In this document: one piece after another, positions 50,267 to 60,401 of the stretch
Numbering within the stretch: the stretch's first letter is position 1
Layout: each line of letters starts with the position of its first letter
Translations under genes and position numbers: made by a program
Source: a virus
Length of the DNA stretch: 64,000 bases
Direction: 5' to 3' (one strand)
Virus record (IMG/VR): IMGVR_UViG_3300049793_000366
Span: 248,865 to 312,864 of that record
Notes under the pieces: generated by a model
Seen by the model: only the letters and a program-made list of their open reading frames with translations
Databases searched by the model: none
Told to the model about the DNA's origin: nothing

Positions 50267-53200
50267 TTATTCTGGTATTATGAAAACTGCTATCTCTATT
50301 TCTACATCTATTGGATTGAAACCACCACCACTTCCTGGTGCTGATACTATCGAGTCAGTACTTAATACGACATTATCAATGAATGAGAAGTTCTGGTTAG
50401 TATAATCAATATATGGAGCTACCGCAGTGTATGGTATCTGTAAACCATAGTTAATATTAGATGCTGTCGCATTCGTATATTTATAGAACGGTATCATGTC
50501 TACCTCATAGAACTTTAGATTATCTAATACAGCAGAGAAAGATCCACCGATGTACATATCCATATCAACTCTATTATAGAAATATTCCATTTTTTTCATT
50601 GTTGGATCTGGATTACTTCTCACTGGATTATGCTGATACATATACGCACCATCTATATCAGCATTGAAGTATAAATTTTCCAATGGACCTATTGGTATTA
50701 CAACTTCAAATCCTAATATTATAATGGTTATAAATTCAACTCTATTACCATACATATCACCACCATATATTCCAGCAGTACCAGACCAAGTATAACTATC
50801 AAACTCAACCATTGTGTATCTACCAATTTCTAAACTATCCAATATAGAATCATGTGTTAGTATTGCTAAGTTACTCTCATCAGTTGAGAAAGATACTCCT
50901 TTTGGTTTTGTATTATTTGGATATCCATCCATTATGAATAATGCTGGTTCGCTAATACCATCCACTAACGATGGATTAGTTACATCTTGATATAATGCCT
51001 TACTAAGAGTACCATAAACATTAGATACTGTCCAACCATACGTGTAGATGTTTGGTCTGTTGAATTTGGAAGCTCTATCAATAAAATCGACATATGTATT
51101 ATACTTATAACCTAAATTATAATCTCTAAATGTGAGTGAATTACTATCACGCATATTAGATACTGATTCTAAAATATCACTTGTAATTAAACCTTGATAG
51201 TTTGTTCTAGTATATTCATTACCACTATCATCTAATATAATTTGGTCAAAGAAAATATTAGATACATACTTAGTATCATAATTGATATCCATCCAAGAAT
51301 TATATAAATGTGTTGTTGATGTTGTAGCAACGTCCATATCTTTGAACTTCATCTTCTGAATAACAGATGTAGAAACAGTTCCAGTTTGAGTAGCTATAAA
51401 TCTACCACCTTCGAAGCTACCATCTATCCAGTGTGTCTTATCCATCACTGTTAAGAAAGGGAATCCAGCAAATAACCCTGAATTCCAAATACCAGTAAAC
51501 TTACCATTTAAGAAAGCACCTGATAACCAAATATTCTTACTGACATGAATTTTATGACTCTCTGAATCTTTAACAATTTCATGTATAGGGAAATTAACCA
51601 TTGCTTCAACAGTTAAACTTCTCGATGTTGGATTAGAAACAATTGTATAGTAACCTCTTATTAGTTTTCTTCTCTCATTAATATCATGTGATGTGACGTT
51701 ACTAATAGAAACAACATCACCAGCAGTTAAACCACCGAATGTTGCACCAGTAACAGTAAATTGCCATCTACTGCGTGTTATTTGAATACAGCGAGTAACA
51801 TCATCTAATTCAATATATGATGATGCAGTAGCGTATTGTACACCGCCTATTATGCTTGTAGTATCAACTCTCCATCCATTATTCCAAACACCATTTTCCC
51901 AAACACCACCTAAGAATCGGCCATTACCAGCTTTTGTTCTGATACCTTTACCACTAACTGTTGCTGAGTATGTCCAGCTACCATAGCTTGGTAATGGACC
52001 AACTGTACCTACAATTGAACCAGAACCATAAACGATTGGTGTGTTCAATATGGTATTATTCAGTGTACTATATGTGCCTGTTGTGTTGAACGCATTCCAT
52101 AAGTGTAAATTGGTATTTGTTGCCGAAGTATCAATTTTTACGTAGTTTAATATTTGATGCGCTCTTAATAATAACTCAGTTGTTTCTTTTGAGTATGTTC
52201 CAATATTTCCACTGCCGTTTGATACGCTACCAACTATATAGTCAGAGCCATACCAGTTACCATTTTTCCATGTACCATCTTTCCACACTATATTCCTTGC
52301 GAAACCATACCACCAAACACCATCTTTCCAGAAAGCACCAGACATTGTACCATTTTTCCATAAACCATTCTCCCAACATGAATATGCGAATTCACCATCA
52401 TTCCATATACCGTTATTCCAGTAACAAGATTGTGTACCATATTCAAATGTACTCATTGTAGCATTGTTAGCTTTATATGAGTAACCATCAGAACCTAAGT
52501 ATGTATCTACACGATAGTCAGTTCTTGACAACGGTGTTGGTAGTAAACCACCCGCTGTACCGTAAATATAATTTAAACTCAATGGGCGAAGAACAAACGG
52601 ATTGAAATAACCATTTGTCCATGTACCATTCTTCCAAACACCATTCATCCACATAGAGTTAGTGAACTCAGCATTAGAGTGGTCTACTGTACCATTTATC
52701 CATTTGACATTTTCGAATAAAACTTTGTTGTTATTCTTAACTTCATCCTTACGTCTAATTAATGTTGTGAATAATTTCTTATCCTTATTTAATTTTCTTG
52801 TATCATCGATTACAGTTCCATTTACCCAAAGACCTCTGAAAGAAGCAGTAGGATTCAAGAAGAAGTTATTGAATTGTGTCTTACCAGCAACAGCAGAAAA
52901 AGTAGCTGCGTTACTTGTAAATGTACCTTTCATAAATACACCATTCTTCCAAACTTTACCTTGAAATCTACCATCGTTAAATGAACCATCAGCCCAAGAT
53001 GAATCAAATACACCATTGTTGAAATTACCATTATGCCAGTTAGTAATAAAGTTATGTCGAACTTCATCAAATGGTGCATATGTTAATTCACCTTGTGTAA
53101 TAATCTGTGCGTGGTCGAAGCTATAGCCATCGGCTCCGAAGTAACCATTATTGAAGTTACCATTCATCCAGAACGCGGCATTTCCTTGAAAATAACCACC

Positions 53201-56200
53201 ATTAAAGTTACCGTTTTTCCAAACAGCGAAATTCTTAAATATGGCCCCACTTTCCATAACAGATGAATTACCAAATGGTAAATCAGTTATTACTACTGAA
53301 TATGTTCCTGTCTTCTGAACACCTGTAATTACAGCCGCATCATTATATGATGTGTTTAATGAATCAGAGAATTTATTAATGAATATTTTAGATCCGGTTC
53401 CGTAAACACCATTATCAACATTTGTAGAATCATTAATAAATAATCCTAAATTACCAGACACATAACTTGTGTCAATCCAATAGACTGGTGCTGGTGAATT
53501 TCCTTGAAATATACCATCATTAAATTCTCCATTCTCCCAAATAAATGTATCTAACCACGTAGAACCCAGTGTAGCATTTCTAGCAACACCATTATACCAA
53601 TGACCAGATAACATAGAATTCTTCTCTATGCTAAATCGAGTATCACCGAATTCACCATTATAGTGATTACCAAAATACCAATATGTATTATAAATTTTAC
53701 CATTTAGCTTATCACCATTATACCAAATACTGTTGTACATTTCTCCATTTTCGAATGTACCGTTATGCCATGTATAACCATAAGGAGACTGCATCCAGCT
53801 TCTATATAAGACAGGATTTACCGGATTAGTAGTCCAAGTCCATACGATTGGTTCAAAGTCACCAGTAGCGTTCTGATTCGTTGAGTCAGCGAAAATACCG
53901 TTCTTAAATATACCACTATTCCACATAGATTGCTTTATCAATCCATTTGTAAATGTACCCTTAACCCAATATGAGTCATAAACTATACCACTTGTAAATG
54001 TTGGATAGTCGAATACACAATTGTAGAAAATACCTGATTTGATATTGGTATTATTACCAAGTCTTGTTTGCTTGAAGTATGTGCCATTAACTGCATCATA
54101 ATATTGAGAGTCAACATCAGTTACATCAGATGTGAATAAGAAATTAATTACTTTAAGTGTATCAACATTAGTTCTAACAAGTGATGTATCAAAATTATTA
54201 AAGTTTCTATTCGCTATCGTAGAGTTTTTGAAGAATGTTCTTGCAAATACACCAGACTGTACAGTTGACTTGTTTATTTTTACTTTACTAATACTTAAGA
54301 AGTTTGGCATATTCATACCGAAGTAACTACTTATGTTACTAGGGTTTGTAGTAGCATCATATGTATAGAAGAAGCCTGAGTTAAATCCATAATTAGTTTG
54401 GATTAACAATCTTGTGTTATACATAGTATTTAAGTTAGTAATTGCCTCAGAATCTAAAGCATCTAAATATAAAACTCTCGTTGAGCCAGAGAATGCCATT
54501 GTTGTAACAGTATAAGCACCATTCAATGAATATGCTTGTGTCGTTTCAGACATAGTAGCAGACATAGGATCAGGACTTGAAACTGGAATCCAAACAATAT
54601 TATCTAAATAAATAACATCACCTGGTGTGAAGTTATTATCTAACCAACTCGTATTAAGAGCTGAATATTTTAAATTTATCTGTAATGATTGTGTTGAACC
54701 AACTGAAATATCCAATTGATTATTAGCATTCTGACTAACTTGATAGTTGTAGTTATTAATTAAGTTACCATACTCCCATGTTGAGTTATCCATGTAGCCA
54801 GATTCATACTCAGCATCAATAATATATGGTGTTTCAATTACATCAAGTCTATTGAATTTCAATACCCAATCATACCACTGTTTAGCAGTAGTAATTGATG
54901 CTATGAATCCTGGGAAATTATATTCCATAGTGATATCCAATGACGGCTTCTCTATGTCAGCAACCTGTGTTGTAATTGGTAATACAAGTCCTATTCCAAA
55001 GAATGTGAAGTACGCAAATGTAGTTTCATCTCTCACTGTGTTTTCAGCCGCAGTTTTAACAACGCAGTTAATTTCACCAGCCATTGAAGCACCACTGAAC
55101 ATTTTTATTTCTTCGTTGTACTTATTTAAGTAAAATACATTTTCGAACTTATCGAATGTTGCATCCTTGTCAAATTTAATACCCTTTAAATAGAAAGATT
55201 CAAGGTTTGATAATTTATGAATATCTGTTTCATTGATGTATAGCTTATATCGAACTGTTTGCTTACCGTCTATCGTTGTGTAAAAGAATTTACTAATATC
55301 AGTTATAACAATAGATGAATCGGCTTTGAATTTTGAATTAGATAAAACTGATTTAGAAATATGTGAATTCAAAACACTTGAATTTGAAAACTTACCTTCT
55401 AATACATTAGTTGATTGAACCTTTACGTTTGAATAGTTACCATTGTAAATAAATGAATCAGCTATTTTACCACTTTTGATAGTAACATCAGTTGAGAATG
55501 TAGTTCCTGTTATATAATTTGGTACAGCAGAAGCAGTGTATGATAATTTACCCAACTGTGCGTTAATGAAGTTACCATTAGTAACTACACTTGATTGTAT
55601 AGAACAGTCAAGGAAATAATTATAACCATTCCCTCTATTATTTGATTTATCTGTTGTTTGTTTTGCTAATCCATTATCAATAGTTGAATAGTAGGAGTCC
55701 TGTACAATAGAATCTGATAATGATTGAATATCACCTGATATCCAGTTAGTATTAACAGCAACACCAGATTGCCAAAGACTCTTTTCGTTTTTCTTCCAAT
55801 TAATTCTATTATCATATGAACCATATACACCATCTGACCAAGAACCATTAAATTCACCTCTTCTGAAATTTGATTTGGATATTATTGCTTCTCTGTATGT
55901 ATGATTAACCTTCCATGTCGCAGTAGGTGAATCAAATTCATATACAAACGATGTTTTATAATCAGTAGCATTACCACTACCATTGATATGCGTAAAATCA
56001 TTACCCATAACAACTACGTTACCAGATTGACTTGCTGAAACATATGTATTGATATTATTAATATCGTATATGTTAGTCATATTAAACCAAGAGTATGTTC
56101 CTGGTGTAGGCTCATTCAATACATAAAATCCAACACCTACGTTTCCGAATATTGTTGAGTATGTACCATTTGAGTATAAGATGTTATCTAATCCAATTTC

Positions 56201-56662
56201 AAATCTGTATTGTTCAGTTGATGTTGAATTTACTCTCACTTGAGATAAATATAAAGCTTCACTATCAGAAAAACAGCTCCAAACTTTAATGTGTTCATCA
56301 AATTTAGTTTCATTCCAAGGTAGTGCGTCATTATAATCCAAGTCAATAGTGATTGCACACTTATCAATTTTTAAGATTCTATAACCATCGTTACCTGCTC
56401 TATATCTGTCTTTCTTGACCTTATCATTAGAATCGTAGTTACCATTTATAATGAATACTCTGTCACCAACTACTAAGTTGGTATTTACTTCAGTATAAAT
56501 CTTAGTTTTAGCAAATCCACCAATTTCATCCGGTTCTATAAAGTTTATTAATCTTGATGAAAACTTTCTCGATTTTCCTGATATAGAAGTTAGTGATGCA
56601 ATTGAGGCGGATGCGCTTAATATTAGATTTCTAAGAGAACTTGAATTAAGTGTAAGAGCCAT
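50267..56662 (-). CDS. Giant NG-repeat structural protein (2131 aa)
   Basis: 2131 aa. Non-repeat N-terminus (1-210), then many short repeats of the form W-x-N-G-x-[FWY]-x-[ND]-G-x-[FWY] (e.g. WKNGNFNGGYF, WMNGNFNNGYF, WENGIWNDGEF), dense at about 260-300 and 900-1750, interrupted by beta-sandwich-like inserts (about 480-850, 1560-1700). A C-terminal 300 residues resemble a carbohydrate-binding beta domain. The 5-residue spacing suggests a solenoid comparable in principle to pentapeptide or MORN-like repeats. No transmembrane or signal segment. Most likely a long tail/baseplate appendage or virion surface protein. Confidence 0.8.
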   Translation of the reverse strand: MALTLNSSSLRNLILSASASIASLTSISGKSRKFSSRLINFIEPDEIGGFAKTKIYTEVNTNLVVGDRVFIINGNYDSNDKVKKDRYRAGNDGYRILKIDKCAITIDLDYNDALPWNETKFDEHIKVWSCFSDSEALYLSQVRVNSTSTEQYRFEIGLDNILYSNGTYSTIFGNVGVGFYVLNEPTPGTYSWFNMTNIYDINNINTYVSASQSGNVVVMGNDFTHINGSGNATDYKTSFVYEFDSPTATWKVNHTYREAIISKSNFRRGEFNGSWSDGVYGSYDNRINWKKNEKSLWQSGVAVNTNWISGDIQSLSDSIVQDSYYSTIDNGLAKQTTDKSNNRGNGYNYFLDCSIQSSVVTNGNFINAQLGKLSYTASAVPNYITGTTFSTDVTIKSGKIADSFIYNGNYSNVKVQSTNVLEGKFSNSSVLNSHISKSVLSNSKFKADSSIVITDISKFFYTTIDGKQTVRYKLYINETDIHKLSNLESFYLKGIKFDKDATFDKFENVFYLNKYNEEIKMFSGASMAGEINCVVKTAAENTVRDETTFAYFTFFGIGLVLPITTQVADIEKPSLDITMEYNFPGFIASITTAKQWYDWVLKFNRLDVIETPYIIDAEYESGYMDNSTWEYGNLINNYNYQVSQNANNQLDISVGSTQSLQINLKYSALNTSWLDNNFTPGDVIYLDNIVWIPVSSPDPMSATMSETTQAYSLNGAYTVTTMAFSGSTRVLYLDALDSEAITNLNTMYNTRLLIQTNYGFNSGFFYTYDATTNPSNISSYFGMNMPNFLSISKVKINKSTVQSGVFARTFFKNSTIANRNFNNFDTSLVRTNVDTLKVINFLFTSDVTDVDSQYYDAVNGTYFKQTRLGNNTNIKSGIFYNCVFDYPTFTSGIVYDSYWVKGTFTNGLIKQSMWNSGIFKNGIFADSTNQNATGDFEPIVWTWTTNPVNPVLYRSWMQSPYGYTWHNGTFENGEMYNSIWYNGDKLNGKIYNTYWYFGNHYNGEFGDTRFSIEKNSMLSGHWYNGVARNATLGSTWLDTFIWENGEFNDGIFQGNSPAPVYWIDTSYVSGNLGLFINDSTNVDNGVYGTGSKIFINKFSDSLNTSYNDAAVITGVQKTGTYSVVITDLPFGNSSVMESGAIFKNFAVWKNGNFNGGYFQGNAAFWMNGNFNNGYFGADGYSFDHAQIITQGELTYAPFDEVRHNFITNWHNGNFNNGVFDSSWADGSFNDGRFQGKVWKNGVFMKGTFTSNAATFSAVAGKTQFNNFFLNPTASFRGLWVNGTVIDDTRKLNKDKKLFTTLIRRKDEVKNNNKVLFENVKWINGTVDHSNAEFTNSMWMNGVWKNGTWTNGYFNPFVLRPLSLNYIYGTAGGLLPTPLSRTDYRVDTYLGSDGYSYKANNATMSTFEYGTQSCYWNNGIWNDGEFAYSCWENGLWKNGTMSGAFWKDGVWWYGFARNIVWKDGTWKNGNWYGSDYIVGSVSNGSGNIGTYSKETTELLLRAHQILNYVKIDTSATNTNLHLWNAFNTTGTYSTLNNTILNTPIVYGSGSIVGTVGPLPSYGSWTYSATVSGKGIRTKAGNGRFLGGVWENGVWNNGWRVDTTSIIGGVQYATASSYIELDDVTRCIQITRSRWQFTVTGATFGGLTAGDVVSISNVTSHDINERRKLIRGYYTIVSNPTSRSLTVEAMVNFPIHEIVKDSESHKIHVSKNIWLSGAFLNGKFTGIWNSGLFAGFPFLTVMDKTHWIDGSFEGGRFIATQTGTVSTSVIQKMKFKDMDVATTSTTHLYNSWMDINYDTKYVSNIFFDQIILDDSGNEYTRTNYQGLITSDILESVSNMRDSNSLTFRDYNLGYKYNTYVDFIDRASKFNRPNIYTYGWTVSNVYGTLSKALYQDVTNPSLVDGISEPALFIMDGYPNNTKPKGVSFSTDESNLAILTHDSILDSLEIGRYTMVEFDSYTWSGTAGIYGGDMYGNRVEFITIIILGFEVVIPIGPLENLYFNADIDGAYMYQHNPVRSNPDPTMKKMEYFYNRVDMDMYIGGSFSAVLDNLKFYEVDMIPFYKYTNATASNINYGLQIPYTAVAPYIDYTNQNFSFIDNVVLSTDSIVSAPGSGGGFNPIDVEIEIAVFIIPE

Positions 56663-56711
56663 TAAATTAAACTACTTTTTCTTATATATAAATAAAGTTA
56701 TTCTATCAATT

Positions 56712-57473
56712 ATGTTTATAGCTACCAACCTAAAAATATTTCTAATGGCACTGTTACCGGCTATAACATACGGTATGGTTATCTTTATATCATCTCGATA
56801 TAAGTCAATTTCAATCAAAAAAGGCTTAGGTTACTTTGCACTCGGTGCTATTTCGGTCACTTTCGTTAATGCCTTTCAATTTACTTTCCCGTACTATCAG
56901 GATTGGGTTTTAAGCGAATCCATGCCTATTACAACACTATTATTCAAAGCTATATTACAAGTAGCGTTATTAGAAGAGCTGTGTAAATTAGCATCATATA
57001 GATTCATTGACTCAGTAAGGCATCGAATTGAACTCAGACGAGATAAACCAGTAGCTACTATGTTCTATGCGTGTATGGTGTCTGCTGGGTTCGCGGTTAT
57101 AGAGAATCTTCATTATGTGATGGCTTTCTTTGATAAAGTAGCACCAAGTGAGTTATTATTAACAAGAGCTTTGAGTGCTGTAATTGTACATATGGTTTGT
57201 GGGTTATTTATGGGCTATTTTATAGCACTTGGTAATTTAAAGGGTGATATTGATATTTCCGCTATTTCAATCATTCTAAGAAAGAATCCTAGGTGGAGAA
57301 AAACACTATACACGACAATTGGTGTCAGTGTTGCTATTCTATATCACGGTATATACGATTTTATGGCTTTCTTGGGTGCCAATTTGTTTAATATCATAAT
57401 TGTCGGACTCTTGATTGCTTATATAATGCATAAACAATTGAATTCCATATCAGGTGTCAGAAAACTTCGATAA
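56712..57473 (+). CDS. PrsW-like intramembrane metalloprotease
   Basis: 253 aa with about eight membrane segments. PrsW signatures: LLEELCKL (E88-E89-x-x-K92), AGFAVIENLHY (E131, Y135), IVHMVCGLFMGY (H160) and YHGIYDF (H212, D216). PrsW cleaves the anti-sigma factor RsiW in Bacillus (site 1), and relatives belong to the CPBP/Abi-like superfamily. In a phage it could cut a host anti-sigma factor or a membrane defence protein. Divergent from the giant structural gene; the intergenic TTATATATAAAT resembles the late motif. Confidence 0.85.
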   Translation: MFIATNLKIFLMALLPAITYGMVIFISSRYKSISIKKGLGYFALGAISVTFVNAFQFTFPYYQDWVLSESMPITTLLFKAILQVALLEELCKLASYRFIDSVRHRIELRRDKPVATMFYACMVSAGFAVIENLHYVMAFFDKVAPSELLLTRALSAVIVHMVCGLFMGYFIALGNLKGDIDISAISIILRKNPRWRKTLYTTIGVSVAILYHGIYDFMAFLGANLFNIIIVGLLIAYIMHKQLNSISGVRKLR

Positions 57474-57479
57474 TTTTTA

Positions 57480-57510
57480 TTTGGTTTGATTTAAATTTTT
57501 AATATATTTG
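57480..57510 (+). promoter_or_regulatory. Bacteroidetes-type promoter, leaderless
   Basis: TTTGG (57480-57484), 18 nt, TATATTTG (57503-57510), ATG at 57515, 4 nt after the -7 element; predicts a leaderless mRNA. Confidence 0.8.
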
Positions 57511-57514
57511 TATT

Positions 57515-58090
57515 ATGATAATATGGACAATTATATCAGTTAACGTCTTAGTAAGTACGTTTTTATTGATAAAGGTTTTGAGAATGAAGGAAATTACAAT
57601 AAAGGAAACTATTATTAAAGAAGTTCCAGTTGAAAGAGTAGTTTATAAAGCACCTGACTATTTACTAAATAATCCACAGGTATTATTCAGAATGCCAGAG
57701 TTTACTATGTCAGAAAAAGACATATTCAATATAGTTAGGTCTTTGGAAGAAGATATTGACAAATGGGCATTCTCACTGAGTACACTTGGTGGTGATTCTT
57801 TCTTTGTAGAACGTACAACCGCAAGTAATAAAAGAATTCAGTTATATATCGATGGTTTAAGTAAAAAGGACGATAAGGATTTAAGAGTCAGAATGCTTCA
57901 ACCTATAAACATGGATATTGACAAGAAATGGAATGATACTTTCAAACATCTTTTGTTTCCAGAGTTTAGAACACTTTATAATAAAAAAGTAAAAGCTGAA
58001 ATGGACAAAAGCTCAGAATTGAGTGAGGATATCAGTGGTTTATTAAGTAAAACTCAGAAAAGAGACGACACTCTAAATAAGTTATTATAA
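57515..58090 (+). CDS. Membrane-anchored protein with C-terminal tag
   Basis: 191 aa. N-terminal membrane helix (about 2-21, IIWTIISVNVLVSTFLLIKV), then a charged, Lys/Glu-rich strand-helix region; no known domain. It ends RDDTLNKLL, an ideal tag. Shares one base with the HAD gene. The topology places the tag in the cytoplasm if N-out. Confidence 0.75.
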   Translation: MIIWTIISVNVLVSTFLLIKVLRMKEITIKETIIKEVPVERVVYKAPDYLLNNPQVLFRMPEFTMSEKDIFNIVRSLEEDIDKWAFSLSTLGGDSFFVERTTASNKRIQLYIDGLSKKDDKDLRVRMLQPINMDIDKKWNDTFKHLLFPEFRTLYNKKVKAEMDKSSELSEDISGLLSKTQKRDDTLNKLL

Positions 58091-58470
58091 TGCGATATTC
58101 ATTTGATTTCGACTGTACTTTAGGAGAGCCAATTATACAAAAGTTGGCTTCTTTTCTTATTGCAGGTGGTGCAGAACTTTGGATAATAACGACCAGATGT
58201 AGCGATTCTGATGGTAGAAAACCAGAATTCGGTAGAAATAGTTCTGTTTATAGCGTTGCTAAAAGACTTGGTATACCAGAAGACAGAATAATTCTTACAG
58301 AGGGTGATTTCAAGTGGAAAAAGGTCAAAGAACTTAATATAGACATACACTTCGATGATGTTCCAGAAGAAGTAGAATTTATCATCCAAAATGGCGGAAA
58401 CGCCATGTTAATCTGGGATGATACGTGTAAATTATCAATAAAATCAGAGCATTTCGGTACACTTGCATAA
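58090..58470 (+). CDS. HAD-superfamily phosphatase-like protein
   Basis: 126 aa. HAD motif I FDFDCTLGEP (D6, D8), motif II-like IITTR (Thr near 35), Lys in KWKKV (near 77), motif III HFDDVPEEVEF (DD about 88-89). Minimal cap. Similar small phage HADs are putative nucleotidases or polynucleotide phosphatases. Near its 3' end is a GGCG-GAAA-CGCC hairpin (58393-58404). Confidence 0.8.
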   Translation: MRYSFDFDCTLGEPIIQKLASFLIAGGAELWIITTRCSDSDGRKPEFGRNSSVYSVAKRLGIPEDRIILTEGDFKWKKVKELNIDIHFDDVPEEVEFIIQNGGNAMLIWDDTCKLSIKSEHFGTLA

Positions 58471-58493
58471 TTGGAATTTTATCCGTACATTTA
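58463..58493 (+). promoter_or_regulatory. Probable Bacteroidetes-type promoter
   Basis: TTG (58463-58465), 20 nt, TACATTTA (58486-58493, last base off consensus), inside a short palindrome CCGTA/TACGG. ATG at 58512. Confidence 0.5.
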
Positions 58494-58511
58494 CGGTAAA
58501 TTAAATCAAAA

Positions 58512-59027
58512 ATGGTAATAAAATTATCCCCTGCTAAATTAGAGTTTGTTTTGAATAAAGCAATTGCTCACTTTGAGGCTGGTAGTTCGATTAAGATAGA
58601 TACCCCAATTTATAGTGATACTGAGTACAAATTCAGTGGTGAAGAAACGATTGATATGCCACTAAAACCAAATGAAACAGGTTATGTAGCCGGTACTTCT
58701 AAAACAAAGAGGAAGCAATTTCATTTCAGTTATTGTATATCCATAAAGGATAATAAGTTAACCAGAATCAGAGTGAATAGTGATGGTGACATAACATATG
58801 TATTCGATGGTACTGAGAGTAAGAAGTTAACATCTGATTTTATTAAGCGTTTCTTTCTCAAGATATATGAAATTGAGAATGCTGAATTTAAAAAGGTTTA
58901 CGCATCCTATGACGATACAGAAGAGCGAAATGAAAAATTATCGGAATTACTTGGTAGCACAGAAGGAGAAGAAAAGAAAGAAATTATAAACAATAAAGAA
59001 GTCGCCAAGAAGAAATGGTGGCAATAA
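58512..59027 (+). CDS. Hypothetical protein with internal copy of the C-terminal tag
   Basis: 171 aa. Beta-rich body (HFSYCISIKDNKLTRIRVNSDG). The tag RNEKLSELLG is at about 139-148, followed by a 23-residue Lys/Glu-rich tail ending KKWWQ, so the tag is not strictly terminal here. Seven nt before the exonuclease gene. Function unknown. Confidence 0.72.
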   Translation: MVIKLSPAKLEFVLNKAIAHFEAGSSIKIDTPIYSDTEYKFSGEETIDMPLKPNETGYVAGTSKTKRKQFHFSYCISIKDNKLTRIRVNSDGDITYVFDGTESKKLTSDFIKRFFLKIYEIENAEFKKVYASYDDTEERNEKLSELLGSTEGEEKKEIINNKEVAKKKWWQ

Positions 59028-59034
59028 AAAGAAA

Positions 59035-59577
59035 ATGAAATATATTATATTAGACCTTGAAGCAACCTGTTGGGAGCAAAAAGGACACGGAAACAAAAAC
59101 GAAATCATCGAAATTGGTGCATTATGTATCAACGATGATGGTAAGATTGAGAGTGAGTTCTCTGAATTCATTAAACCAACATTAAACCCTATTTTATCAG
59201 ACTTCTGTAAGAGTTTGACCAGCATCAAGCAAGAAGATGTTGATTATGCTGATAAATTCGATAAAGTGATTGAACGCTTTAAGAGTTGGATTGGTGATAA
59301 TGACTATGTGTTATGTAGTTGGGGATTTTATGATAAGACTCAGTTCGAATCAGACTGTAACATACATAAATTAGATACTAAGTGGTTGAGGAATCATATT
59401 AGTCTGAAACATCAATACACGGGCATTAAGGGTCTTAAAAAGCATATTGGGATGTCTGGTGCGTTAGCCTTAGAAAAGCTTATGCTTGAAGGTACACATC
59501 ACAGAGGTATTGATGATGCCAGAAATATTGCTAAGATATTCGTTAAACAATTTAATAATTGGAAATTCAATGTGTGA
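59035..59577 (+). CDS. DEDDh 3'-5' exonuclease (ERI1/RNase T-like)
   Basis: 180 aa. ExoI DLEATCW (D7, E9); NEIIEIGAL; ExoII near CSWGFYDKTQFESD (Asp); ExoIII HHRGIDDARNIAKI (H about 159, D about 164). The DLEATCW start and the size are typical of ERI1/KapD-type exonucleases that trim RNA or DNA 3' ends. All acidic residues present. Flanked by tagged proteins in the 58512-60401 operon. Confidence 0.9.
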   Translation: MKYIILDLEATCWEQKGHGNKNEIIEIGALCINDDGKIESEFSEFIKPTLNPILSDFCKSLTSIKQEDVDYADKFDKVIERFKSWIGDNDYVLCSWGFYDKTQFESDCNIHKLDTKWLRNHISLKHQYTGIKGLKKHIGMSGALALEKLMLEGTHHRGIDDARNIAKIFVKQFNNWKFNV

Positions 59578-59992
59578 TTATAGAGTTTTATTAGTTAATG
59601 ACAAAGAAGAATGCTTTGTTATTGATAAGGGTTTAAAATTCTTCTCCAAAGAAGAACCTAAAGATAAAAACTCATTTGTTTGGTATTCACCAACCACTAA
59701 GGTTTTTAACCTTACAATCAGAGTTAGAATGAATGCTGATTGTCAAAATTGGTTGAGTATAAACAATACTGAATTAAGTGTTTATGTTTATAATAAAGAA
59801 AGTAAGAAATGGTTAGGTTATGCTGAGACCACTCTTAAAAGAAGGGGTTTATCTAAGACAACTGAATGGACAATAGAAGATGTGATGCTGAAGTATAAAA
59901 GTGAAGTTAGTATGACATCCGATTTAATTGAAAGCTTGGATTCATTCACTAAACAAGTATTGCGAGATTCGACTTTAAATGAACTATTATAG
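59570..59992 (+). CDS. Hypothetical protein with C-terminal tag
   Basis: 140 aa from the ATG at 59570, 8 nt before the exonuclease stop (farther starts would overlap by over 70 nt). Strand-rich (YRVLLVNDKEECFVI, VFNLTIRVRMN). It ends RDSTLNELL, an ideal tag. Overlaps the next start by 14 nt. Confidence 0.7.
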   Translation: MCDYRVLLVNDKEECFVIDKGLKFFSKEEPKDKNSFVWYSPTTKVFNLTIRVRMNADCQNWLSINNTELSVYVYNKESKKWLGYAETTLKRRGLSKTTEWTIEDVMLKYKSEVSMTSDLIESLDSFTKQVLRDSTLNELL

Positions 59993-60401
59993 GTTATTCG
60001 AAAGAATTGGCTTTAAGAGAAAGAAGGAAGCTATGCTACCTGGTTCTGAGTATGACTATACTAACAGAAAGGGAACATATGTTCTTAAAAATCACATTCT
60101 AAGCGAAGTGAAAGGCTATGAATCTACACATAGATATTACACAAGCTGGGAATATAAAATTAATGATGAATTGTCAATTTGGATTAATACATTCAAAATG
60201 TCTTCATTCACTGCTTACATCATCGACACAAGACCAAACGATAAATATAACATCGTTAATCAAATAATACTTGACAAGTACGATAGGTCACAGTCTTTGT
60301 CACCAAATATATGGGAAGCAATACTATTATCTCTACCAGAGAGATATTCCTATGTGTCCAATCAATTATTAAGAAAAATACAGTTAGATAGACTTTTCTA
60401 A
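59979..60401 (+). CDS. Hypothetical protein with clamp-motif-like C-terminus
   Basis: 140 aa, beta-rich with Trp/Tyr strands (YYTSWEYKINDELSIWI, SFTAYIIDTRP). It ends RKIQLDRLF: the shared tag in a form (Q-L-D-x-L-F) close to bacterial sliding-clamp binding motifs (QL[SD]LF). Last gene of its operon; its stop overlaps the convergent 60398 gene by 4 nt, so no downstream start depends on this sequence. Confidence 0.72.
   Translation: MNYYRLFERIGFKRKKEAMLPGSEYDYTNRKGTYVLKNHILSEVKGYESTHRYYTSWEYKINDELSIWINTFKMSSFTAYIIDTRPNDKYNIVNQIILDKYDRSQSLSPNIWEAILLSLPERYSYVSNQLLRKIQLDRLF

Noticed and set aside
58391-58406. ATGGCG-GAAA-CGCCAT hairpin with GNRA-type loop in the HAD gene
   Set aside because: Six base pairs only, inside coding sequence, no supporting context; likely chance.
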